Positions 35,390-46,392 of a stretch of 64,000 bases of DNA are shown one piece after another (position 1 is the first letter of the stretch; every line of letters begins with the position of its first letter). Below the pieces are notes generated by a model, which ran no database searches, had not been told where the DNA came from, and was given only the letters and a program-made list of their open reading frames with translations. This DNA comes from Toxorhynchites rutilus septentrionalis (taxonomy: Eukaryota > Arthropoda > Insecta > Diptera > Culicidae). Location of the stretch: the NCBI RefSeq assembly GCF_029784135.1, contig NC_073745.1, forward strand, positions 160,779,335 to 160,843,334. The letters are read 5' to 3'. The translations under genes and the position numbers were made by a program.

Positions 35390-35830
35390 GGAATATTGGA
35401 GTACATTGGTCATTTTCATCGGGAATTACAGGAACGGTCGAAATCGTCTAAAGAAGAAGCCCAAATTTTTGAAGCAATTCAAGCTCGACACATGTTATGA
35501 GTACCTTACAGCGAACTGAAAAAGTCGATTTGGAAAACTGGAGACTACGAAGCTTCGGAAATGCAACTTTTTACTAGAGGTACCAGGACACCTTTTTCAT
35601 TTCACGCCATTTAGAGGCCGCTGGAATTAATTCTAAGGATATCATTAATGAGATTACATTGTATGTGTTACAGTTCATCATGAAGTGGGACTTCCATAAA
35701 ACGGTTCCAACTTTTACAGTGAATTTGAAGCTGTTTCTAACCGTGTACTTTTCTGTGGCATCTTGTGAAGAGGCTTATCAGAGTTGAAATTAATTAAAAA
35801 TTTGCGGTTTACGATGGGGCGGATATCTTT
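35390..35830 (+). pseudogene. second hAT-like transposase remnant
   Basis: The last part reads VPTFTVNLKLFLTVYFSVAS then CEEAYQS and LKLIKNLRFTMG in adjoining frames, matching the dimerisation domain of hAT proteins of the ZMYM1-like group. It shares its 5' portion with 28720-28830. Confidence 0.55.
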
Positions 35831-36020
35831 AACACGTTGAGCCCCGTATCTTTACTGCAGCGCATTCATTGATCCCGCAACAAGAGAGCTCCTAAAGATA
35901 TTTATTTGATAATATTTATTTGAGTCATATTTCGACATCCAAAAATAAACCATATTTTATTTATGAAATTCTTGTTTTGTTTCTAAAAAAATAAAAAGGA
36001 CACATAGATTTGTTGAATAT

Positions 36021-36074
36021 ATATTTTTTATTCTTTATTTGAGAGACTTTCAGCTTCCTGGGCTGGTTCGCCTA
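36021..36074 (-). mobile_element. 5'-truncated SINE tail
   Basis: TTTTTTATTCTTTATTTGAG then CTGGGCTGGTTCGCC, flanked by TTGTTGAATAT at 36010-36020 and 36075-36085. Confidence 0.7.
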
Positions 36075-36085
36075 TTGTTGAATAT

Positions 36086-36489
36086 CAGTGTGCATATCTT
36101 TTTGGAAAACGGCATTAGTTTTAAAGAGGTGAGTTGAGGACGTTGCTTGTTTACAATTTTTCGTACTTACACTTACGTCAGCGTACCTTTTCGAATCAAA
36201 AACGTTGAAAATGCAGACAAGTATTTATGTAACTCATTCGGTACTCTGAACCATTTCGTTGATATTTCCCTTGTAGATTCTTGGCTAATACTGACATAGG
36301 TATTGGATTCAATTCCCGATCGGTCTAGGGTCTTTCCGGGTTGGAAATTCTCTTGACATGCCATGGAATAAATACGTTCAGATAATGGCTCAAATTGTTC
36401 TTTCGTTAGTAGTCTATGTCTGAGAGATAACTAGTTCGTTTTGTTTTACAATATTATTAGAATACTGGTTAATTGATGTAAAATATAAA
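36086..36489. other. no recognised gene
   Basis: Spacer. A 63-codon minus-strand frame has no motif. Confidence 0.3.
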
Positions 36490-36762
36490 TACGCGAATAA
36501 CGAAAATCGCAGATAATGTAATAAAGGACTGAGTTTCAAACACGAAAAGGAAGTATTTCAGCATGAAAACCAGTTTTTATCAATACAGAAATCAATAAAC
36601 TATCTATCTAGAAGGTCGTGTAAACCAGTTGTCAGATAATGTGAAAGACATGGCCAAAACAAAAGTACATGAGCCTATCGCTAACAGACAAATTCCGGGA
36701 AGGTTTAAGGATTTATCCGCACCGCGGATCATCCGCTCGCGGATAATCGAGGTTCTACTGTA
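36490..36762. mobile_element. pogo-like MITE, left end decayed
   Basis: The right end CGCGGATAATCGAGGTTCTACTG matches those at 3550 and 61376. The interior (GTCAGATAATGTGA, ATGGCCAAAACAAAAG, AATTCCGGGAAGG) is shared with 59810-60020. Confidence 0.65.
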
Positions 36763-36982
36763 CCGTATTTTTTTATTATCAATAAGTTAACTAGTCCCGG
36801 TCAAACCTTTGCAGGGGAATGAGGAGAGACCATCATCATTTTAAAAAATCATCATTTAAAGAAAGATTTTGATCAATATTGGCAAGCAATCGTAATGGTC
36901 AATCGCGTTCCGAAATTTTGAATACCATATCACCACCTTCCCACCTATATATATATATTGAACAAGTGAATGTTCACTTGCT

Positions 36983-37713
36983 AATTGGCGATCTAACGTA
37001 CAAATCTCCACCAAGGCAGCGCTGCGGTGAAAGTGATGCTGGTTTAAAATTTTGCCATGTGAGCTTATGGAAGGTTTGTAGTTCTTTCCACAAATTACAA
37101 TGTTATAATCATAAAAGATTATTTGATTGCGATGAGTTTGTAAGAAATTTAATTCTGCGCAATTTTATATATAACATGTTATTTATTTACCTCTTTCAGT
37201 AGTGAAAACTATAAAAATGTTGACAATGGTTGAATTAAAGAAGGAAATTCGAGAGCACAATCAAACACAAGTAGAAAAATGCACGATTCCTGCATGTGAG
37301 AACTACCTTGGAAAGCCCGGAAGTAAAATATACGTGATTGGTTTTCGAGTTTTAGGTTACCTTTGCATCATTTCCTTAGTTCAAAAACAAAATCCAGATG
37401 TCTCACCGATCGTTTACGTTAACGCAAACGTTTGATTGTGCTCTCGAATTTCCTTCTTTAATTCAACCATTGTCAACATTTTTATAGTTTTCACTACTGA
37501 AAGAGGTAAATAAATAACATGTTATATATAAAATTGCGCAGAATTAAATTTCTTACAAACTCATCGCAATCAAATAATCTTTTATGATTATAACATTGTA
37601 ATTTATGGAAAGAACTACAAACCTTCCATAAGCTCACATGGCAAAAATTAAAACCATCATCACTTTCACCGCAGCGCCGCCTAGGTGTAGATTTGTACGT
37701 TAGATCGCCAATT
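36983..37713. repeat. perfect-looking 284-bp inverted repeat with 163-bp loop
   Basis: Arms 36983-37266 and 37430-37713 begin AATTGGCGATCTAACGTACA and are nearly identical in inverted orientation. A long-TIR non-autonomous element is likely. An open frame (MVELKKEIREHNQT) spans arm and loop; it is reminiscent of SAP-type motifs in transposons but too short to name. Confidence 0.8.
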
Positions 37714-37901
37714 GCGCGTTAGCGTCATATTATAGCAACATCGATACTATAATACTCATATGTTTCATTGTACTATAATTATGGATAACTAAATAAGTAA
37801 TGGTATATGAATGCATGGGGCGTAAAATATAAAACTTATACATGTAACAAAATTGAATAAATTTGAATGCTTATACATCATACATTTTCCAATTTTAAAT
37901 A

Positions 37902-38354
37902 CAGGGAAACTTCGATATAACGTACCCTCATTATAACGTACCCTCGATATAACGTCACTCGATATAACGTACATTTTACCTCGATATAACGTACATATTT
38001 CCAAAGTGTAAAGGAAAATTTTTTTCAATATTTTTTTCTGATAGAACAATGAATTATCTGTATTGTGATGCTAAAACAAGTTTTGTACTTTCAATCAATC
38101 CCGAAATACAGCTGGTTTTGTGATTCCGGATTCTAAATGAATCATGCTTTAATCAATAGTACGCAGGAAAATATCATGAGAAAGGCTGGCTTCGTCTTCT
38201 GATTGAAGTTATTCATTATCTTCACTAAAACAGCAACACAATAATGTATTATAGACTACGTTTGTGAGTACTTTATTATGCTTCGATATAACGTACAATT
38301 CGATACAACGTACAATTTTGAAAGTGAAATGTACGTTATATCGAAGTTTACCTG
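37902..38354. mobile_element. TA-flanked MITE with TATAACGTAC repeats
   Basis: Ends CAGGGAAACTTCGATATAAC and the inverted CAGGTAAACTTCGATATAAC. The word CGATATAACGTAC is repeated several times next to the left end and twice near the right. 453 bp, noncoding. Confidence 0.75.
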
Positions 38355-38356
38355 TA

Positions 38357-39481
38357 CATTTATTGCAATAAGGAAAATTATAATAACTATAGAAAAATTG
38401 GAAAACGTGAAGCGTTACCTAGTAAAAAATCCCACGTTCCGATTGGTCCATAATTATATGTACGATTTTATAATTTTCATTGTACACCCTATACTTCGTT
38501 TTAAATGTAGTGCTACGTTACAGATACTAACGGCTTAAATAATGTCGAAAGAGGTAACTGATTGACATCATATCGGAAAAGATACGCGACATGAGCAACT
38601 AATATATTAAGAATATTTCACATGAGCACTTGAGTCTTTCTCGGCATTGGTAAATGTGAAGATTTCCTTAATCCTCTCATATCAATGTCCTGGAAAAAAA
38701 GGTAATGAAGATAGAAGTGATATTTCCATGTGCCATTTTCACTCCCCCACGTTCATAGAAACAAACGAAGTTTCATTATTTTACCGTTATGAAGTTGTTG
38801 TTTCGAAGGCTCTCAGTGTCGGTGTGTATGTTGTGAGATAATAATCGTCCATTAATCAAAATTTCACCGAAAATGGTACTGCTTTCGAGAACTAAGCATA
38901 CGACTGCTCTCTGGACCTTTTTACCACATGAATAATGGAAATATAATTGTAATCTGTTAAAAAACAACCAGTTGAATGATTTCATGAGAATTTTAGCTCA
39001 AATTATCAAGCAACCGTGAGTACTTTCAACATTGTTTTGTTTCTTCCATATACATTCCATATTGAATGCAATTAATTACGACACGATATTTTGTTTGCCA
39101 ATACAGATACACTTCGCCTACTGCTCTACCTCCATATGTACCTCATCGCTCTCATATGAAATTAAATATTTTCTTTGCTCTGAAAGACACTGATACCGAA
39201 CAAAATTTTCTAAGTGAAGATGGCGTTTCTTTCAGCGTGATGAAAACGATGGAATGACTTTATGTTATTATACGCCTAGATTTAGACGAAAGGAAAACAA
39301 ATAAATTGCTTCCGTTGTTTATACCGAGCATCATCCATTATTCTTATGGATTGTTGTTATTAATTTATTGTACAGTTGGAATGTATGTCCTAGTAGAATG
39401 AGTTTTCTTCAATAAATAGTCATAAATACATTTCTTAAACTAATTCAAATTGTTCGAGTGCAGCCATTTTATTGTTATCAA
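38357..39481. other. no recognised gene
   Basis: AT-rich downstream flank of the minus-strand gene at 39482. Poly(A) signals on the minus strand could not be placed with confidence. Confidence 0.3.
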
Positions 39482-40154
39482 TCAACAACACATGAAGTAA
39501 TCAGGCGCACACCGACCAACGGACATTTGAATTCGTGAGCAGTTCCAAATACGTTCGCAGCGGCATCTGGATTTGAATTTTCTGCGTTTGTATCGCTGAT
39601 TTACAAAATCCGCAGCAATGTCGTTCGTTTTTGGGAGGTCGTGTTTCCGGAAAGGTGCGGATGTTGATGGTTTATGTATGTAGAATAATTCGGAATCACC
39701 GGCGAGTTTGATGGAACTGGTAGCTCTTCGGCGGTGATAAGATGTCAGTCTATTGGCAGAAGATGAGGTGATCTTCAATGGGGTTATATTTATAATGCTA
39801 TTGTCGGTGCGACGTTTGTCATATTGCAATTTCGCTTCTCTAGTACTAGTGTTGCTAGCGACAGTGTCATTTATTATTTGAAGTTTAATTATTTTACTTG
39901 GTTGATTTTCGACGATAATTGTGGTTTCGGTTATTGGTTTTGGTTTGCTGGTACTATTATCATTTTGCACTGGTACGTATCCCTGCGATCTGTGTTTAAC
40001 CATGTCTGATGTGTTTTCATGCAAGGGATTGATTTGAATTAACGTGACCTCGCGACTGTCATTGTTTGTCCTTCCGGATGTGATACCAAGTATTTTAAAC
40101 TGCGCCACGCTCTGTTTTGCCAAGCAAAAGAAGATGACTTCTATCGTAAGGTAT
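39482..40154 (-). CDS. terminal exon of a probable secreted cysteine-rich protein
   Basis: A clear acceptor (CTTTCAG, AG at 40155-40156) opens a frame that runs 224 codons to a TGA at 39482. The first residues (LTIEVIFFCLA then KQSVAQ) look like the hydrophobic core and end of a signal peptide, so the initiator Met should lie just upstream in a short exon that I could not locate. The middle is polar and rich in Thr, Ser, Asn and Arg, with several dibasic sites. The C-terminus holds six cysteines in about 29 residues, spaced C-x-C-x5-C-x9-C-x6-C-C, ending with the CC doublet directly before the stop. The pattern recalls clip-type or other small disulfide domains, but I do not recognise the family. 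An exon this long without stops in AT-rich DNA argues for a real gene. Confidence 0.6.
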
Positions 40155-41070
40155 CTGAAAGCGTTAAAACAGGAGTTGATATTAGAATGTAGTAGGCATA
40201 TTTAGTACATAGTATAATAAAAATTTCATTTTCTTAACTAGCCTAGTTGTCATTAACTTTTTGATGCAATTATTTGCGCTCCAAACATTTTGTTGACCTT
40301 GTAATTTCAAATGATTGAAACTATTGAAAAATAAATATTATTTTTCAAATGAAATGGAATCGGTATTAGTTTTTTTATAGATTGGGTTGAATCTCAAAAT
40401 TAAAAAAAAAATCTTGCGACTTGAACATGTGGATTCTCGATCTTACCTACACTCAGAATTTAATTATGACAATATTTGGCTTATGAATCTCAACCAATAA
40501 AATAATAATAAATATAACGAATAAAAATCATCTCTTTTGCTACAATATTCACAATGTTGACCACAGCTATTCAACACTTTTCAGGCGTAATACCACCATG
40601 TTACATCAGGCCAAAACAGAGTTCAAGCAATCATCCTTTTTTTATATAAAGGGTGAGAGCCTTTTCTGAAATACCTATATCTCACTCTTTAATATACTGC
40701 TTATCAACCGCATACTCATTTCTAACGAAAACAATGATAGATCTACAGAAATTTGACAGATTCTATATGTATAAAATATAAGTATAGATGATTCAAAACC
40801 CGTACAAGAATGTGTAATATTCTCATGCATATTCAAACACACATATTTAAAATTTGAATTGCGTTCCTGGATAATGTTTCGCAATTGATCACGAAGTTGA
40901 ATTCATTCATATAATCGTTACGATGTGGGTTGTACACAATTTGACCGAGAAACCTTCGATGGATTGCATCTCCATCTGCAACTCGCTCCATAAACGCAAC
41001 GAAATGCTGTTTTGAAGCAAACCGTGACAAGTAATGAAAATCGATCATTTACGTTGATCACATTGAACCA
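40155..41070. other. intron or flank; one unassigned open frame
   Basis: The minus-strand frame 40833-41048 starts with ATG and reads protein-like (SKQHFVAFMERVADGDAIHR) but has no domain I recognise and no clear splice donor linking it to the exon at 39482-40154. Confidence 0.25.
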
Positions 41071-41074
41071 TAAA

Positions 41075-41510
41075 CTTGGGGCAAGCTAAATTAACCACCA
41101 CCCCTAAAACTGGTCCTAGAAAGAAATCATTCTCTATGTCTGATGGGATTGAAAAGGAATTTTGTATTATGAGCTTCTACCAAGCAAACAGTCGATAGAT
41201 TGCTACAAATAATGCTCGCTGAAAGGCAGCGATCCAGGACAATATTCCAGAATTAGTCAAAGCGATAGGCGTCGTCTTCCATCAAGGTAACGGCAAACTT
41301 CATGTCTTATTCACAACACGACACAGATATAAAAAAGTCTTAGGTACCAGCTAAGCCCGATATTGCATCTCCAGATTATCACAGGTCCCTGTCAAATTCT
41401 AAAAAAAAGTAAGGTAATTGAGTAAAAACCTCGACTCAATGGACGGAATAAAAATACCTTCAACAGTTTTTGACGAGAAGTAATATTTACAATATTAGTA
41501 ATATCTTGTA
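41075..41510 (+). pseudogene. mariner transposase fragment
   Basis: Reads GIEKEFCIMSFYQANSR then AAIQDNIPELVKAIGVVFHQ in one frame, aligned with the mariner stretch leading to the second catalytic Asp (usually HHDNARPH; here HQGNGKLH, so the Asp is lost). Stops interrupt the frame. Confidence 0.65.
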
Positions 41511-41902
41511 ATATTTTTTTTTATATTTTCTGTTCACCAAAAAAAATATTAAAGGAAGCTAAGACAATTCATGAATGGGATAAACAAATAATTTTCTAGT
41601 GGAAAAGCAATTTGGAAAAAAATATTTCTTTCGTTCCTTTTAATCCATTGTTTGGCCTATTGCGTGTACGTGTTTTCGTGACAACAATGACCAGAATGTT
41701 TGTAAAAATTCTCGAATCTAGGTTGGAATCTAGGTTCCATCAGCAAATACGAAGAATTGCGCGAATCAAATTATTACGTAAAACTTTGTGGGGTAAGAAA
41801 AATTTTTTTTTACATACAAGTTGCATTTTTTAAAAAGGAAGTACCTTTTTTCCCCAGTAATTCCATGCAAATTAGAAAATGTCCTTCCTAATATAACGAT
41901 AT

Positions 41903-42117
<215 letters not shown>

Positions 42118-42480
42118 TCCAGAAAAACATCGAACATATAACTACTGCGTTCTGCGTTCACTTGCAGTATCCTTGAATTAAACTGCACAACATTTTCTGC
42201 ATATTTCTGCTAGCCATTTGCCTCTTCTGAAGTAAAAATTACTCTACGTAATGAACTTCGATATTAGTCGTCGCAATTTGCGTACCCGAAACTATTTGTA
42301 CCTTTCACCATCTCGAACAAAGTACGTCCACCATGTACCCGTAAACAGTATGTGTCATGTGTTCTATCTTTGTAGTTCGTGTTTTGATTATCATCTTTCT
42401 CGTTCGTCGTTTAATATTTACTTATATAGTTAGTAGTATTATTTTAGAATTAGTTTTCATTGGTGCAGTTATAACAAGCC

Positions 42481-42703
42481 TGTTGATGTTTGTAAGTAAA
42501 TAAGTAAATAAAAAAAAGAATTACATAGCGTATTTCTTAGAAATTTCACTAATTTTCAAATCAATATAATTGTTGACACGATAAGTGAATGACCAAACAA
42601 AAAATATATAACAGATAGTTCTGTTTTCTGCATGTTTGCCAAACTTTTTAACCAGGCGCAATTTGTATGATTGTTCGTCTAAGGTGCTTTATTGTTCTTT
42701 CAG

Positions 42704-42747
<44 letters not shown>

Positions 42748-43047
42748 GGAGAGAGAGAGAGAGAGATTTTTGACATTAAAATTTCCAGAAAAACATCGAA
42801 CATATAACTACTGCGTTCTGTTGATGTTTGTAAGTAAATAAGTAAATAAAAAAAGAATTACATAGCGTATTTCTTAGAAATTTCACTCATTTTCAAATCA
42901 ATATAATTGTTGACACGATAAGTGAATGACCAAACAAAAAATATATAACAGATAGTTCTGTTTTCTGCATGTTTGCTAAACTTTTTAACCAGGCGCAATT
43001 AGTATGATTGTTCGTCTAAGGTGCTTTATTGTTCTTTCAGAAAAAAG
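42481..43047. repeat. direct duplication around a second (GA)n tract
   Basis: 42481-42708 and 42819-43047 are nearly identical (offset 338). Between them lie a GA tract (42711-42766) and a copy of the 3' flank of the first GA tract (ATTTCCAGAAAAACATCGAA at 42115 and 42781). Confidence 0.9.
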
Positions 43048-43859
43048 TTCATTTTATTAGTTCTGTTTTTGTTCATCGCTAGTGAAAAATAAAATTAAAT
43101 TTGAAACACTTCCTGGACGGAACTCTTTAACTCATTAACTTCATTTTCTTCCCTTAATCTATATGAGAATTACCACTAATGATGATGCTGCATATCGCCT
43201 AAGTGACCAGCCGCCTTTTCCTCTATTTTTCTCAAATAAAACAAAAGCGATGTTGAAGTTCAGGGACGCGGGATATTCTCATGGCAGTAGTAACGAACGA
43301 TGGCGGGTGAGAAGATGTGAAGATACTGGCGAAATAAAACCTATTACTACCTAAGGTAAAGTGACCAGATGGTCAAAGATCTAACGCGGGAGACAAAAAG
43401 CAAAACGTTATGTATATACGTTATGTGAAAATAAACCATAGTTTAGCGAGTCTCATTTATTCGTGAAACACTTAACATGTGTCCTTGCAATTAAACCTGA
43501 TCTGTATTATGTCTTTCTAATCGTCATTCAGTTGTGATTTTTCGGTGGTTTAGATTTTGTTTACGCCTGAAAATCACTGGCTCAGTTAGGGCATTTCAGC
43601 TGACAAGCACGATTAAATTCAACAATTTTCTCCAAATTACCGAATGTTCAAAAATTTCAATCGATTATTCATCCAATACAGTGTTAATGTATGCATTAGA
43701 AAAATGGACTATTTTCGGAAGGCGATGAAAAAAAAACTACAAAAAATAATTTAATGGAACAAATTTTCCTTGAATATTACGTTTATTAAGCCTACAACAA
43801 AAATTATTCAAGGCTGTTGATAAGCAACAGTAGCACTGTCAAGCAACTTCATGATTTTT

Positions 43860-44560
43860 TCATACTATCAGGTTCACCCCACAGCAAAGGAGTTGGACAT
43901 CCTGAGGCACTTTGTGTCCGCCAGGTATAGCCGATCTGGTATTTACTACATCCTCTCCCTGTCGCTCCTTAGGCCGGAAGATCGAAACAACCGGCCAAAC
44001 GGTGAAGGAGAATCTGGCCAAAATGGACAGTTTTATGCGGAAGCGTCAGACGAGACCGACAGTATCTGAGCAGCAGGCAATCACCCAGAAGGAGTAGCTT
44101 CAGGTGCTGGCTTTCCGTGCTCATAATGGAAGACGAGACGTGTTTGATGCTAGAATTCAACGAATGGCCGGGGACCAGGTACTTTACATTCCCCAGGTAA
44201 GCGATGACGTCGAATATATCATCCACATCAAGTTCTCGAAGAAAGTCCTTCTCTGACAGACGAGAAGGGAATGTCCAAGCCGCTCTTCTTTCGAGTCATA
44301 TGGTGAACGGGGAACGAGTACGAAATGCTTGCCGAAACTTGCGAAGATGATGTGGTCTTTATACCGAAACGGGGGTCAGCCCATTATGACAAAAGATCAC
44401 TGGAGAATGGATAATGGATCGGCTGGAGATAAACATTGTCGCGTAGACCGCCAACCTTCCCAACATACCCCAGCTGCGGCCTATAGAAAACTTTTAAGCG
44501 AATAGCCAAAATGGAGAGATAGCTGACTACCAAAGCCACGGAAAGGTAAAAGAACATGTC
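43860..44560 (+). pseudogene. dead DD37E Tc1/mariner transposase
   Basis: Through many frameshifts the plus strand reads an HTH (IYYIL), then MEDETCLMLEF with the first catalytic Asp, KGMSKPLFF, SAHYDKRSLE, and NLPNIPQLRPIENF with the terminal catalytic Glu. The order and words match the intact transposase at 49111-50139 more closely than the 46393 family. Confidence 0.7.
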
Positions 44561-44569
44561 AACATACAT

Positions 44570-44755
44570 CTTTTCATCAGCCATGATTGAGGTTCTGGCC
44601 AACATTTGGTTCATTTGCGATACTTCATCAAACAACCCTGCCTCTGCCTGTCCAGCATACACTTCTTCCGGCTTATTTAACACGTTAAGCCCTGACCGAG
44701 CTAGAGGACCAAAGATGAACTTTTCGTTTGACTCACGTTGGTCCCTGCGGATCAA
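44570..44755 (-). pseudogene. unassigned open frame inside the hAT-type element
   Basis: About 62 codons reading KFIFGPLARSGLNVLNKPEE and onward to QMNQMLARTSIMADEK. The codons look coding, but upstream and downstream the frame runs into transposon debris. I do not recognise it; it may be a captured gene fragment. Confidence 0.25.
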
Positions 44756-45335
44756 TAGGGGACTTTTATTAAAATCATTATAAATCTTTTTAAAAATCTT
44801 AAAAATAAATATTTACAAAATCTTTATAAAAATAATTTTCCGATTTTGTTGCTGTCGTGTCCTGTTGACACTGTCTAAACTAAAAGTCCACTGTCGGTGC
44901 GATGAAACCAGCTCAACGTATTAATCGTTGAATGCATTGGAAGCGCTCTTGAACAGTCTGACAAATACAAGTTTTATTTTGAGGTTCATCCGTTTAAGAA
45001 AATCAACATGAACAAATTGTAATACTGAAATATATTGATATCGCGGGACATTTTCGTTCCTTTTGCCAAATGCGGGACGATTCGCGGGACGTAATCCTAC
45101 GCGGGACATTTTGTTGAAAAGAAATGTTCCGCGTAACGCGGGACGTCTGGTCAGTTTAAGCTAAGGGCAATGAATGCAGTTTTATTGTACCGAGTGAAAA
45201 AATCTTATGATATGGTTAACATGAAATAGAACTTCTAATTGAAACATTTTTTACTGTTTTATTTTTCGTCGGTTTATTCCTCAGTGAGGCGATTACATTT
45301 GAACGTAATATATGATGTCCATCAATGTATAATGC

Positions 45336-45586
45336 GAGGGGCTCAAAATGAAAGGGTGTAAGTGACATCATCGATTTCTCTACGTCGACTCTCTCTTTCG
45401 GTCATAACTTAGCTGCAAACTCATTCCCAGCTATATTTGACAATGTGGAAGATAGGTCAGAGCCTCATCTATCGGATTCCATAGCAAACTCAAATTGCAG
45501 TTTTGCAGTTGAGTTATTTACTAAAGAAAAAGATGATGGAGAGAAATCGATCAAGTCACTTACACCCCTTTCATACTAAGCCTCTC
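45336..45586. mobile_element. short MITE with 45-bp inverted repeats
   Basis: Left GAGGGGCTCAAAATGAAAGG and right (inverted GAGAGGCTTAGTATGAAAGG), both continuing through GTGTAAGTGA to ATCGATTTCTC. No clear target duplication. Confidence 0.65.
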
Positions 45587-45808
45587 ATTTTTTAATTTTT
45601 TCGAGAGGGAGACATGATCAGAGATTTTCCGCCGTGGTAAATCTCAAATGAACATAGATTTCAATCAGTCTAGTCGGATGATAGGTTGATGCAGTAACTT
45701 TTTCTGATTTTTTTTTCTGAATGCTTCATTATTTTTCAGCGCGCAATTATTTAGAAAACATTCACTGCGTGTGGAAACGTGATGAACTTACTGTGCATTA
45801 ATTACACG

Positions 45809-45883
<75 letters not shown>

Positions 45884-46390
45884 CTTTTCTTGATTATTTT
45901 TTTTAATCAAAACCACGTTAGCGTTTATTTACATCTTTATGTCATTTTTTCCGCTATGCGAAACATAATCCCATAAATTTGTCGCCGACAAGACTTCCGA
46001 GATAGCCGAATCGAATCGAGTGATGCCATTACTCTTAAAATAAGTTTCTGAATAGATATGTTTCTGGCTGTCAGCAGCTGTCTTACATATTCGTTCTGGT
46101 TTTAGTATTTTAATTGGTCGTATTCGTTCAGACATGTGTTTATCATTCGTGAGTGAATTTCAAACACAGTAGTAGTGCGATAGTCGTTAATCATATTTTT
46201 CTAGTTTCATCAGCCAATTTGTGTCTCATCTTTGATGCTTAGTATCATTGAACTCTCAGCACTATCAGTATTAGAGAAGTTTTATTATGCGCGAGTTGTT
46301 TTTAATAAGTTTGTTATCGCCCAATATTATAATTCAGCCAGTTTCATTCTATTCTTTCATCGTTCAAAGGCACAGCTCCAATCTGTACTA
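45587..46390. other. no recognised gene
   Basis: Spacer that includes the AT microsatellite at 45813-45880. Confidence 0.3.
45813..45880. repeat. (AT)n microsatellite
   Basis: About 34 uninterrupted AT units. Confidence 0.97.
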
Positions 46391-46392
46391 TA

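Larger units (their letters stand above)
43357..45158. mobile_element. hAT-type non-autonomous element with nested transposase debris
   Basis: Ends TAAAGTGACCAGA and inverted TAAACTGACCAGA with subterminal ACGCGGGA words at both ends. 8-bp flanks ACCTAAGG (43349-43356) and AGCTAAGG (45159-45166) differ by one base. An 8-bp duplication is the hAT signature. A dead DD37E transposase lies inside. Confidence 0.65.

Noticed and set aside
44384..44570. Hydrophobic minus-strand segment that looks like a membrane helix
   Set aside because: It is the antisense of the decayed DD37E transposase (RPIENF region), so the apparent helix is an artefact.
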